Shown: positions 8,288-15,734 of the stretch, in pieces
Layout of the letters: every line of letters begins with the position of its first letter
Position numbering within the stretch: position 1 is the first letter of the stretch
NCBI GenBank assembly: GCA_012965625.1
Contig: DTSC01000092.1
Location: 1 to 15,734, forward strand
DNA: 15,734 nucleotides
Reading direction: 5' to 3'
From: Flavobacteriales bacterium
GTDB lineage: Bacteria; Bacteroidota; Bacteroidia; NORP154
Translations under genes and position numbers: made by a program
The notes under the pieces: model-generated
The model's input: the letters and a program-made list of their open reading frames with translations, nothing else
Database searches by the model: none
Told to the model about the DNA's origin: nothing

Positions 8288-11233
8288 TTATCTGATCAAT
8301 GTTATATTTCCTTTTTTAGTCACTTCTTGATCCTCAAGAGTATATTTAGCAAATACATAATATACAAATACACCAGGATTTACTGGTTTTTCAATAAAGG
8401 TGCCATCCCATCCAATAGTGTTATCGGTACTCTCAAATACCTTTTCTCCCCATCGGTTGTAAATGATCAGCAAAAACTCACTAAACCCAGCACCCCTTAC
8501 ATAGAATACATCGTTGCTCCCATCTCCATTGGGGGAAAATATATTGGGGGTGAACAGCCCTGCTATTTCTTCTACTATTACAGTAACATATGCCGTATCG
8601 GCACAGTTAGGCCCATTGGTAGCTAGAACTGTATAGGTGGTGGTTTGTGTTGGACTTACAGATATACTGCTTGTGGTTTCACCAGTATTCCAAAAATAGG
8701 CATTTCCTCCTGAGGCAATAAGGTCAATAATGTTGCCAAGCATTATGCTTGTATCACTGGTTAACTGGATGACTGGTAAATTATATACATTAAGATTAGT
8801 AGTTACCACACTATCACAACCCATTGTTCCTGTAAGTGTATCAATATAGGTGCCCCCAACGGTTTGATATTCTCCGCCAACGAAAAGACTATCTCCCTGG
8901 CAAATGTCTACTGATGAGGCAGTTGCAGCTATGGAATTAATGGTAAGCGTTGTAATTATCAAACTATCGCATCCGGTGCTGGTGGAAACCATTGTATCGG
9001 TATAGGTGCCAGCTATAGTTTGCCAGGCCCCTTCCAGAAACATTGAGTCGCCTTGGCATATGGAGGCCTGGTCACTAGTTGTAATTGCAGTTGAAACAGT
9101 AATGGTTATTAAGGCAGAATCCGAACACGATCCGGTAGTACCAACGGCTTGATACGTTGTAGTTGAGGAAGGTGTGGCAACTGGATTCGGACAAAACGTG
9201 CAGCTTAAACCAGTGGCTGGAGACCAGGTATAGTCTGTGGCTCCACTCGCCGATAGAAAAACACTGTCATCCGGACAAATACTACCTGAGGATGGGGTAA
9301 TAGTCACGGACGTAATTGGGTTGAATGCACTTATTGATGGACCTATCATGGACATTGAGCAATTACTATCAGAGATAGAGAGGGTATATGACCCTGCTGC
9401 TAATCCCGTTGCTATGGAATCTGTAGATATTACCATTGCTCCTTGTTTCCATTCGAAATCAAAGCCAGTGTAACACTGGGTTGTAAAATCTACTGTCATG
9501 GAGCCCGTATTTGCGCCACATGTATCGTCTGCAATAGGCACAATGCTTACCCCAGTAATGTAGGTGTTGAGGCATGGCCTTTCGCAAAGGAACATGTCAT
9601 CTATATAGACATATTGCTCGTTCAAACTAGTTGAGGACGGACATTCACCGGCTATTGCCAAATAGGAGAAATTCTGAGGCGGTATGAATGTTACTTCATA
9701 TACGCGCCAGTTCTCGGTAATGCTATCCCCTTGAACACAAGCCAAAGAGGTGTACCCAGTCATGCAGGCTGAAGCTGTTGCTGCATTACCACCATATATG
9801 CATATGTTACCTTCAATGCTATCTGTGATTCCGTTATGGGCCATTCTAAACTGTAGGGTATACTCTATGCATTTTTTCAAATTTACAGCCTGGCCAAACC
9901 CCTCACTATTACCAGGAAATGATGCGCCTACAAAAAATCCGGCATAACCATTCCCTTCAGGGTTAATAAACATGTTTTGATCTGCACCATTATAGCCGGG
10001 TAGCTGAGGGGATTTACCAACAAAATCACATTGATTAAAATAGTCATTAGAGTTGGATTGAATGTTCAACCAACCAGTGGCATTTGTCATCTGACTAATA
10101 TTGGTAGGACAGGCCGAGAAAGTTTCAAAATCACCATTGGTCAGGATGTTGGTAACGCAAGGATAGGAGCAGGTGTCAAATGTGACCCTGACAGAATCAG
10201 GTTGGCTGGGGCATCCATTGGTGGTGTCAATGACATAATAAGTGGTGGTTCCAAGTATGGTTGGCGGTGTGTAAAAAGAGTCGGCAGCTACCTGCACCGT
10301 TAAGGCGGCATCACTATACCATAGAGAACCTTTATCTGATGTAAGATCAGTAATATTGTCGCCCACACAATACCAGGAATCTGGTGTAAATATGGTAGGC
10401 CTATTCCCATTAATTACAAGAGGAATTGTTCCAACGGGAGAATTTGGTAGTCCACCTTTGCATACACCATTGCCAAGACTCTGCCCCAGGGCTACAAAAT
10501 TACAACCCGCTCCCAAAGTATTTGGGAAATTAACTACATCAATGGCATTTGCACCGTTATCTGCCTGATAGATTTTACTGTCGGGACCTAGCTGAATGCT
10601 TACAGTACCTGTACAGGATCCAATTGTAATTTTTGAACTAGAGATAGGTGCTGCCGTCATATCGTATTGGTTCAATTCATTATTGATGGAATTATTTGAA
10701 TACAGCAATTGGCCATTGGGAGAGAATTCAATTCCATACAGTCCAGCACCTGGTGAATTTGCAGAATCTAATTTTTCACATAGAGAGGGTATAATCATTC
10801 CAGTAGCAGGGTCAAATCCCAATAGTTGCAATTCTGATTTTGTTGTAAATCCACCTGGATATCCAATATTTGGATCAACCAATGCAAGCTGAGCCAATGC
10901 CAGAAACGTTCCATCTGGATTTGATTTCATTTGGCCAAAAATACCATTCCAAAATGGAGAGCTGCTAATAACCGGAATTGTATCAATGCCAGAAGCAGAA
11001 ACCAGGAATGCGTATAAATTAGCTGACAATACAGATTGACAAATTACCCAGTAGTCTACCCCATTCGAATGAGGAACAATAGTTGTTTTCTCAGTTGTAC
11101 TATCTGCTAAATGAATGTTCTTTTCTCCAGGAACTACATCTCCTAACGGACAACCAATAGTGCCATTTCCTGGAAGTAAAAGATCCACTTTGGAAAACGC
11201 AACCCCATTAAAGAGAATGGTTGGTAAAAACAT
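8288..11233 (-). CDS. T9SS type B sorting-domain surface protein, C-terminal part of a frameshifted gene
   Basis: This frame of 981 codons is the body of a large secreted protein whose N-terminus is encoded at 11208-11612 in another frame. The ATG at 11231-11233 is unlikely to be a real start; true homology begins at Asn9 (codon 11207-11209). Domains in this numbering: rest of a beta-propeller-like domain (9 to about 280, SPNGQLLYSNN), an Ig-like module (about 285-360), a cysteine-rich jelly-roll-like domain starting NILTNGDFE (362-556), an SprB-repeat-like module (557-638), an Ig-like module (639-717), two tandem CQGDS/GCDS repeats (718-766 and 767-818), another Ig-like module (819-892) and the CHU_C type B T9SS sorting domain (893-981: FSPNGDGSNDVF, IYNRWGEKVFES, WDGTF). 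The joined product would be 1107 residues. Likely an extracellular adhesin or matrix protein; no enzymatic motif is seen. Confidence 0.85.
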   Translation of the reverse strand: MFLPTILFNGVAFSKVDLLLPGNGTIGCPLGDVVPGEKNIHLADSTTEKTTIVPHSNGVDYWVICQSVLSANLYAFLVSASGIDTIPVISSSPFWNGIFGQMKSNPDGTFLALAQLALVDPNIGYPGGFTTKSELQLLGFDPATGMIIPSLCEKLDSANSPGAGLYGIEFSPNGQLLYSNNSINNELNQYDMTAAPISSSKITIGSCTGTVSIQLGPDSKIYQADNGANAIDVVNFPNTLGAGCNFVALGQSLGNGVCKGGLPNSPVGTIPLVINGNRPTIFTPDSWYCVGDNITDLTSDKGSLWYSDAALTVQVAADSFYTPPTILGTTTYYVIDTTNGCPSQPDSVRVTFDTCSYPCVTNILTNGDFETFSACPTNISQMTNATGWLNIQSNSNDYFNQCDFVGKSPQLPGYNGADQNMFINPEGNGYAGFFVGASFPGNSEGFGQAVNLKKCIEYTLQFRMAHNGITDSIEGNICIYGGNAATASACMTGYTSLACVQGDSITENWRVYEVTFIPPQNFSYLAIAGECPSSTSLNEQYVYIDDMFLCERPCLNTYITGVSIVPIADDTCGANTGSMTVDFTTQCYTGFDFEWKQGAMVISTDSIATGLAAGSYTLSISDSNCSMSMIGPSISAFNPITSVTITPSSGSICPDDSVFLSASGATDYTWSPATGLSCTFCPNPVATPSSTTTYQAVGTTGSCSDSALITITVSTAITTSDQASICQGDSMFLEGAWQTIAGTYTDTMVSTSTGCDSLIITTLTINSIAATASSVDICQGDSLFVGGEYQTVGGTYIDTLTGTMGCDSVVTTNLNVYNLPVIQLTSDTSIMLGNIIDLIASGGNAYFWNTGETTSSISVSPTQTTTYTVLATNGPNCADTAYVTVIVEEIAGLFTPNIFSPNGDGSNDVFYVRGAGFSEFLLIIYNRWGEKVFESTDNTIGWDGTFIEKPVNPGVFVYYVFAKYTLEDQEVTKKGNITLIR
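8295..8557 (-). repeat. Direct repeat copy 2: sorting-domain coding segment
   Basis: These 263 bp encode the C-terminal sorting domain of the second surface protein and match 11616-11878, the equivalent part of the first, at roughly four of five bases with no length change. The encoded 89-residue domains agree at 80 positions by eye. Confidence 0.85.
8780..9082 (-). repeat. Two tandem CQGDS...GCDS protein repeats
   Basis: Two adjacent units, 8936-9082 (49 codons) and 8780-8935 (52 codons), share ICQGDS, a G-x-YQT-like turn (AWQTIAGTYTDT, EYQTVGGTYIDT), GCDS and a closing T-L-T/N-L-N strand. This repeat type is common in large Bacteroidota surface proteins. The conserved cysteine pair in each unit may form a disulphide outside the cell. 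The DNA copies have diverged, so the duplication is not recent. Confidence 0.75.
11207..11213 (-). other. Frameshift site CTT-TAA-T within the second surface-protein gene
   Basis: Reading leftward, the upstream frame ends ...CAT TCT CTT TAA (stop at 11208-11210). Skipping the single T at 11210 continues as AAT GGG GTT, giving ...NHSL-NGVAF..., which aligns with the paralogue's ...LHNLNGPAQ.... The joined frame runs 134 + 973 residues to the sorting domain with no other break. The CTT-stop context is the one used by the prfB (RF2) +1 recoding site (CTT TGA). No Shine-Dalgarno-like stimulator is seen just upstream. Mutation and sequence error (an extra T in a 3-T run) are equally open. Confidence 0.85.
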
Positions 11234-11612
11234 AGAACTGATCGGCTACACCTGGAACTGGCCCTATGATTGCACTTTGTGTACTTGAAGAGCTCCCCAA
11301 TAAGCCACTGCCATTGGGCATTGAAAGATGAGTGCTGTCAAATACGTTGATTCCATCAGTATAAAGCACAATTTGACCAGTGTTGTCAGACAAAGAAGCA
11401 CAACCTTCATATGCTACTAACTGACCCTGATCTGCAGGCAAAGGGGTTGGAGGATTGGTGCTAAAGTCCAGTCCTGCTGCATCGTTTGTAGGGTTTCCCC
11501 AAGCATCACCCCCTCCGAAGTACCAGACACTTCCATTTTGACACCATGCAGTATTATTGCAAATAAAAGCCAGAAGAAAAATATAAATTAATATGCTTAA
11601 ACGATTACTCAC
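11208..11612 (-). CDS. T9SS type B surface protein, N-terminal part of a frameshifted gene
   Basis: This 134-codon frame supplies the signal peptide (about residues 5-25, ending near AWCQ) and the start of a beta-propeller-like domain: VWYFGGGDAWG, then YEGCASLSDNTGQIVLYTDG (82-101), MPNGSGLLGSSSSTQSAI and FYVFTNHSL. The same sequence family opens many Bacteroidota CHU_C proteins and opens the upstream paralogue. The frame stops at 11208-11210, and the protein clearly continues in the next frame from 11209 on. Start: GTG at 11610-11612 overlaps the TGA of the upstream gene in the tetranucleotide GTGA, which implies translational coupling; no in-frame ATG lies before the signal peptide core. 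If no recoding occurs, a short secreted fragment without a sorting domain would be made. Confidence 0.82.
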   Translation of the reverse strand: MSNRLSILIYIFLLAFICNNTAWCQNGSVWYFGGGDAWGNPTNDAAGLDFSTNPPTPLPADQGQLVAYEGCASLSDNTGQIVLYTDGINVFDSTHLSMPNGSGLLGSSSSTQSAIIGPVPGVADQFYVFTNHSL

Positions 11613-14600
11613 TTTATCAATGTTATGTTACCCTTTTTTGTTACCTCTGTGCCATCAAGGGTATATTTGGCAAATACATAATATACAAATACACCTGGAT
11701 TTACTGGTTTCTCTTTAAATGTGCCATCCCATCCATTTGTATTATCGGTACTCTCAAATACTTTTTCTCCCCAGCGGTTATAAATGATCAGTTGAAACTC
11801 ACTGAATCCCGCCCCACGTACATAAAAAACATCATTGCTTCCATCACTATTGGGAGAAAATATATTGGGAACGAACAGCTCACCTTCTATTATTTCCTCT
11901 TCAACCATTACAGTTACATAGGCCGTATCCATACATCCTGAATCATTCACAGCCACCAAGGTATAGGTAGTGGTTTGTGTTGGACTGGCAGTCGGGTTGG
12001 CACAATTTGTACAGCTTAGGCTGGTTGCGGGATACCAATAATAATTGGTGCCTCCACTTGCATTAAAAACGACAGAATTGCCCATTGTTATGGTCGTATC
12101 TGGGGAGGCTCCGGCAGTTGGTAAAGAAAAGACCATTATTAAAACCGTATCGGTATCTGAACATAACCCAGTACTTACTATTACCGAGTATTCTGTGGTA
12201 GTGATTGGTGAAGCAACAGGGTTGCTGATTGTTGTATCAGTCAAACCGGAGGATGGAGTCCAAAGGTAGGAGGTGCCACCAGAAGCATTAAGCAGAGCAC
12301 TTTCTCCATTACAATAGCCGGTGTCCTGGCCTGCAGAAGCCATTGTATTACCATCCAATATAATCGTTATGGTATCAGTTAATGTCCTTGGGAGATATGC
12401 CCCATTTTGACAATAAGTACAAGGCAAGAATCCATAAAGAACTACTTGATAGATCCCTGGCACAGCAAATTCATACGACGTGTCAATATGAGCAGTATCT
12501 CCACTGCCAAAGTCCCAATAAACTTCTGAGAAGATGCCAGTTTCAGAATGTGTAAAATTTATGTTGGCACTATCTGTACATACAGTTTGCTGTATTGTAT
12601 CGTTTGTTCCAACCGTAATTTCAATAGACGGAAGGCACTTTGTAAAAGCAGCGTCTGAATTCATATTCGTATTAGATGAAATATTAATTGGGATATTTGC
12701 TACAAGCGATCCTGTAAAAGCATCAAATTTCCCTATGGAATCATTACCAGAGATATAAAAATAATCCCCTTTTTCTCCAATAGCAATTGTACCGAATGTC
12801 CACCCTGTATTGATAGTTGTAATAAGATTTCCTAAAGTATCCACAAGATAAACATCTCCTGCAGCAATAATATAGTACGAACAATTTTTAGGATTATAAT
12901 CAAGATCAACAACAGATGTAGGCACTCCAGATGTTGTGATAGAATCTGATTGAAAAGTAGTTAAATCCACGCTTACGATATAGGGATGGTCAAAGGAGAA
13001 ATATCTATTACATAAATCGATACTCCCACTGCTCTTTCCCCCCATTGTCTGTAAAGTGACAATAGAGGTAGTGTCACAATTAGCATCCATTTTAATCAAA
13101 GTGCTGGAAGTAAAAAAATTAAGTGGCACCTGATAATACAAGCATGAATCAAAAGGGTTATAAGCCAATCCATTATGACTGCCAATGCCCACCGGCCTTT
13201 TTACCTTACATATATTCTGATTAAGAGGGATGGTATTCAAATCACTAACCACAGCAATACTGTCATTAGGTGTAAAGTAATAATACGCCTCATTACAAGC
13301 CGGAAACCCCTGGCTTGGACCGCAGTTGTTTATAGTAATAATTACTGTATCTGATGTAATAGTGTCACCACAGCGCATAACATGAACTATAAATGTATCA
13401 GAACTTGACATGGCAATTGTTTCTGTAATTGCATTGTTTGAGTTTAATACTTTAGAGGCAGGCTCCCACTGATATTCTGCACCAATGGAGTCGCAATTCA
13501 GACAGCCTATAGTTGCTTGTGTTCCTAAGCATATTGTCTGATCCACACCTGCAATACTATCAGGGATAATGGGTTTTTGGAAATAATGGAAATCATTAGA
13601 AAGACAAAGACTAAGTGTGCCTGTTAGGGATAAAGAAGCATAGTTTATATTAGGAGTTGACCAATTATCTGGGTTTGTTATCGTGGTAAGAGCCGTCTGC
13701 TCAATTGAAGTACAATAAATTATCCCATCATTTTGCAAATGCATACTCCCAAATATCTCCGAAGAATTTGCAGGTGTTATATTAGTCACTTGCTTTGTTC
13801 CCATTACATTGCCAAATCCGGCACCACGATCAAATTGAAGAATTTGCAAGTCTGTACCAATTGGTGGCCGGTTACCCATATAAATAATCTGTCCATCAGG
13901 CGAAAAATCAACCCCATAAACCAAATCATAAGGCGGTACTGGAAAGGAATTAATCAGCAAGGTATCCTGGTTATTTACATTGCCTGTTAAATTATCAAAA
14001 CTATAAAGGTATGAATGCGTTGTAGAATTCGCTTCAACAATGGCATCATTTTGAGGTGTAACAGCAAGCCATCCTGCAGAAGGTATCTGAGGTGAAGAAA
14101 ACACTAGCCCAGATATAGTTGATATAACCGGCACTGCATTCACTCCAGAACTTGATACTTCAATAGCATAAAACTTATCTTTAGTTGCACTCCTTACAAG
14201 AATCCAGTAATCCTCAGAAAAACCCTTTTGAATAGCGACCATCTTTTCAGCTAATGTATCTGAATTAAAAACTAGAACATTTGTTTGCCCAACATCCACA
14301 TCCCCTAAAGGGTTTAATAGAGTTCCATTTCCAGCGTCGGTCATATCTACAATAGTATAATAAAGGACATCCTGAGCAGGCCCATTTAAATTATGTAGTG
14401 TAAATACATAATACTTATTGCAAACACCTGGCACATGAGTTATTATTGCCCCACTAGTAGCACTGTAATACCCATTTAGACTATTATTTCCATTGGGCAT
14501 TGCTGTGTTTGAAGCATCATAAACAGAAATTCCATCTGTATAAAAAAGTAAATTTCCAGTTCCATCACTAATTGCACTATTCGCCTCTAGATTTCCATTT

Positions 14601-14836
14601 CCATTTCCATAAAGGGAGCTATCCAAAGCACATCCGGCTACATTTACAGGAATGCCAGAAGTGAAGTTCAGTGCATTGTTATTTGTGAAATACCAGTTGT
14701 CGTTATACCTTGAAACAGATTGGGATGAAGCAAATTGGCCAGCCATAACTAAGATCATCAAAAACCAAAAAGCCTTCCAATAACTTTTTAACCTCCTTTT
14801 GAAAATGCCATTCCAAAGCTGAATAGTACTATGCAT
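11609..14836 (-). CDS. Large secreted T9SS type B sorting-domain protein with propeller, PKD and Ig-like modules
   Basis: First gene of the surface-protein operon, about 1075 residues from the ATG at 14836. The frame is open to a TTG at 14902, but a -7 promoter box covers that codon; ATG at 14854 is the other plausible start. Residues below are numbered from the TTG. Signal peptide: KRRLK followed by a hydrophobic core and FASSQ (about 35-61). Domains: beta-propeller-like (about 65-430, with SDGTGNLLFYTDG and FSPDGQIIYMGN), Ig-like (about 450-525), a second propeller-like region (about 533-745), PKD-like (773-854, VYWDFGSGD), two Ig-like modules (855-928 and 929-1008) and the CHU_C type B sorting domain (1009-1097, FSPNSDGSNDVF). 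It should pass the inner membrane by Sec and the outer membrane by T9SS, ending at the cell surface. No catalytic motif is recognised; an adhesin or matrix role is inferred. Confidence 0.87.
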   Translation of the reverse strand: MHSTIQLWNGIFKRRLKSYWKAFWFLMILVMAGQFASSQSVSRYNDNWYFTNNNALNFTSGIPVNVAGCALDSSLYGNGNGNLEANSAISDGTGNLLFYTDGISVYDASNTAMPNGNNSLNGYYSATSGAIITHVPGVCNKYYVFTLHNLNGPAQDVLYYTIVDMTDAGNGTLLNPLGDVDVGQTNVLVFNSDTLAEKMVAIQKGFSEDYWILVRSATKDKFYAIEVSSSGVNAVPVISTISGLVFSSPQIPSAGWLAVTPQNDAIVEANSTTHSYLYSFDNLTGNVNNQDTLLINSFPVPPYDLVYGVDFSPDGQIIYMGNRPPIGTDLQILQFDRGAGFGNVMGTKQVTNITPANSSEIFGSMHLQNDGIIYCTSIEQTALTTITNPDNWSTPNINYASLSLTGTLSLCLSNDFHYFQKPIIPDSIAGVDQTICLGTQATIGCLNCDSIGAEYQWEPASKVLNSNNAITETIAMSSSDTFIVHVMRCGDTITSDTVIITINNCGPSQGFPACNEAYYYFTPNDSIAVVSDLNTIPLNQNICKVKRPVGIGSHNGLAYNPFDSCLYYQVPLNFFTSSTLIKMDANCDTTSIVTLQTMGGKSSGSIDLCNRYFSFDHPYIVSVDLTTFQSDSITTSGVPTSVVDLDYNPKNCSYYIIAAGDVYLVDTLGNLITTINTGWTFGTIAIGEKGDYFYISGNDSIGKFDAFTGSLVANIPINISSNTNMNSDAAFTKCLPSIEITVGTNDTIQQTVCTDSANINFTHSETGIFSEVYWDFGSGDTAHIDTSYEFAVPGIYQVVLYGFLPCTYCQNGAYLPRTLTDTITIILDGNTMASAGQDTGYCNGESALLNASGGTSYLWTPSSGLTDTTISNPVASPITTTEYSVIVSTGLCSDTDTVLIMVFSLPTAGASPDTTITMGNSVVFNASGGTNYYWYPATSLSCTNCANPTASPTQTTTYTLVAVNDSGCMDTAYVTVMVEEEIIEGELFVPNIFSPNSDGSNDVFYVRGAGFSEFQLIIYNRWGEKVFESTDNTNGWDGTFKEKPVNPGVFVYYVFAKYTLDGTEVTKKGNITLIK
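11616..11878 (-). repeat. Direct repeat copy 1: sorting-domain coding segment
   Basis: Counterpart of 8295-8557, same length (263 bp) and orientation. It encodes the sorting domain of the first surface protein. The two protein domains are about 90% identical, far closer than the N-terminal propeller regions of the same two proteins. Confidence 0.85.
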
Positions 14837-14899
14837 AAATTGTATAATCGGCATTATTGGTATCTGTAAATATAAATAAATTACGGGTTCTTGTTTTGC

Positions 14900-14907
14900 C
14901 AAAACTA
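14900..14907 (-). promoter_or_regulatory. Candidate Bacteroidota -7 box for the surface-protein operon
   Basis: On the minus strand this reads TAGTTTTG, a full TAnnTTTG match. Transcription would begin near 14893, leaving a leader of about 40-57 nt before the ATG at 14854 or 14836. It overlaps the furthest upstream possible start (TTG, 14900-14902), which argues against that start. No clear -33 element is seen. Confidence 0.45.
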
Positions 14908-15067
14908 ATTTATTTAGATTCTGGTTGAATATGAATTCTTTTAATTACTAGCAGACTTATGCTACCATTTGCATTTACCCACAGTGTTTCATAATATTGT
15001 TTATCAGTTTATTGTTACAAGCTAAAATGTTTGTTCAACACAAAAAATAACAAAGACCTGTGTAAAC

Positions 15068-15734
15068 ATGATTCCAAGATTTATAATTCTCGCCTTAAGC
15101 ACGCTGTTAACCTTTTCTTCAGGTGCACAGCATTCATATGAAGAAGAGCCCTGGAAAGCGTTGGCAGCAACCATGGTAGCCAAGCAGATAACAGACAGGG
15201 GCGTGAAGGACCAGCGAATTACCGAAGTGATGAAAAATACGCCGAGGCATCTTTTTATTGCGCCTGAATTTACAGAGCAGGCCTATGGTGACCATCCGCT
15301 GCCTATTGCGGAAGGGCAAACCATATCACAGCCTTACATTGTTGCGCTCATGACCGAGCTGCTGGATTTGACCCAAACCGACAAAGTGCTGGAAATTGGT
15401 ACCGGATCCGGATATCAGGCTGCGGTCCTATCACAATTGGTGGATTCAGTTTTTTCCATTGAGGTAGTTGCCTCTCTTGCTAGGGGGGCTAAGGAAAGGC
15501 TGAAGATTTTGGGATATAATAATGTGATCGTTAAACATGGAGATGGCTATAAAGGATGGCCAGAACATGCCCCTTTTGACAAGATAATAGTTACTGCAGC
15601 ACCTCCTGAAATTCCAAGCGAGCTCATCAACCAACTCAATGATCCTGGCATAATGGTATTGCCTGTTGGCACCTATTCACAGGAGCTCGTTGTAATTACA
15701 AAAAAGGGTGGTAATGTTAATAAAGAGGTCATAA
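15068..15734 (+). CDS. pcm: Protein-L-isoaspartate O-methyltransferase with signal peptide (3'-truncated by window end)
   Basis: The reading frame opens with ATG at 15068 and runs off the window after 222 codons. It encodes a SAM-dependent methyltransferase that repairs isoaspartyl residues in damaged proteins. Pcm family motifs are all present: DHPLPIAEGQTISQPYIVA (75-93, substrate and active-site region), the SAM motif VLEIGTGSGYQAAVL (107-121), HGDGYKGWP (157-165) and IIVTAAPPEIP (173-183). Unlike cytoplasmic Pcm, it begins MIPRFIILALSTLLTFSSGAQ, a typical Sec signal peptide, so it may act outside the cytoplasm. It is divergent from the T9SS operon across a gap of about 230 bp. No clean -7 box was found upstream. 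Only the last part of the usual length is missing here. Confidence 0.9.
   Translation, partial: MIPRFIILALSTLLTFSSGAQHSYEEEPWKALAATMVAKQITDRGVKDQRITEVMKNTPRHLFIAPEFTEQAYGDHPLPIAEGQTISQPYIVALMTELLDLTQTDKVLEIGTGSGYQAAVLSQLVDSVFSIEVVASLARGAKERLKILGYNNVIVKHGDGYKGWPEHAPFDKIIVTAAPPEIPSELINQLNDPGIMVLPVGTYSQELVVITKKGGNVNKEVI

Noticed and set aside
9237..10892. Several plus-strand open frames of 63-98 codons opposite the second surface-protein gene
   Set aside because: All are antisense to a frame with continuous domain homology and none shows a motif or start signals of its own.
14792..14800. AAAAGGAGG on the minus strand, resembling a strong ribosome binding site
   Set aside because: It encodes Lys-Arg-Arg of the signal peptide n-region; the next in-frame ATG is about 35 nt on and would remove that region.
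15134..15634. Two short minus-strand open frames near the right end
   Set aside because: Both are antisense to the pcm coding sequence, which has complete family motifs.
1..15734. Search for defence systems, CRISPR arrays, retroelements, tRNA genes or insertion sequences
   Set aside because: No array of short repeats, no reverse-transcriptase, nuclease or transposase motifs, and no tRNA-like cloverleaf was seen; the only methyltransferase is Pcm, which acts on protein.

Overview
The window looks like chromosomal DNA from a Bacteroidota (Cytophagia/Flavobacteriia-like) bacterium. The evidence is AT-rich sequence, a PorP/SprF protein, two large surface proteins with the type B C-terminal sorting domain (CHU_C) of the type IX secretion system (T9SS), and TAnnTTTG-type -7 promoter boxes upstream of several genes. 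The species cannot be named from the sequence.

Layout. 1-382 (+): a SiaC-type regulatory phosphoprotein (DUF1987). 399-4853 (-): three genes, in transcription order mpl (murein-tripeptide recycling ligase), a Tat-exported class V aminotransferase-fold PLP enzyme, and the carboxyltransferase (beta) subunit of an acyl-CoA carboxylase, probably methylcrotonoyl-CoA carboxylase. 4963-5826 (+): an MBL-fold hydrolase, divergent from mpl. 6062-7168 (+): a sodium/calcium exchanger family membrane protein. 7223 to about 14836 (-): a compact operon of two giant secreted multidomain proteins followed by a PorP/SprF outer-membrane protein. 15068-end (+): an isoaspartyl methyltransferase (Pcm) with a signal peptide, cut off by the window end and divergent from the operon.

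How it fits together. The left half is housekeeping metabolism and cell-envelope maintenance. The right half is a surface-protein module. Two beta-propeller/Ig-like/CHU_C proteins are translated in series; a 4-nt stop/start overlap joins them and 12 nt separates the second from the PorP/SprF gene. By analogy with SprB-SprF of gliding flavobacteria, the PorP/SprF protein probably helps deliver or anchor these T9SS clients. The second client is split by a single +1 shift at a CTT-TAA site. The frame is otherwise intact for more than 970 codons downstream, so it may be a recent lesion, a sequencing error, or a recoding site like that of prfB.

No RNA genes, CRISPR arrays, insertion sequences or defence systems were seen. 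No gene-free stretch exceeds about 235 bases. The largest gaps are 5827-6061, which holds a promoter-like box, and about 14837-15067, the divergent control region between the operon and pcm. I found no strong intrinsic terminator.
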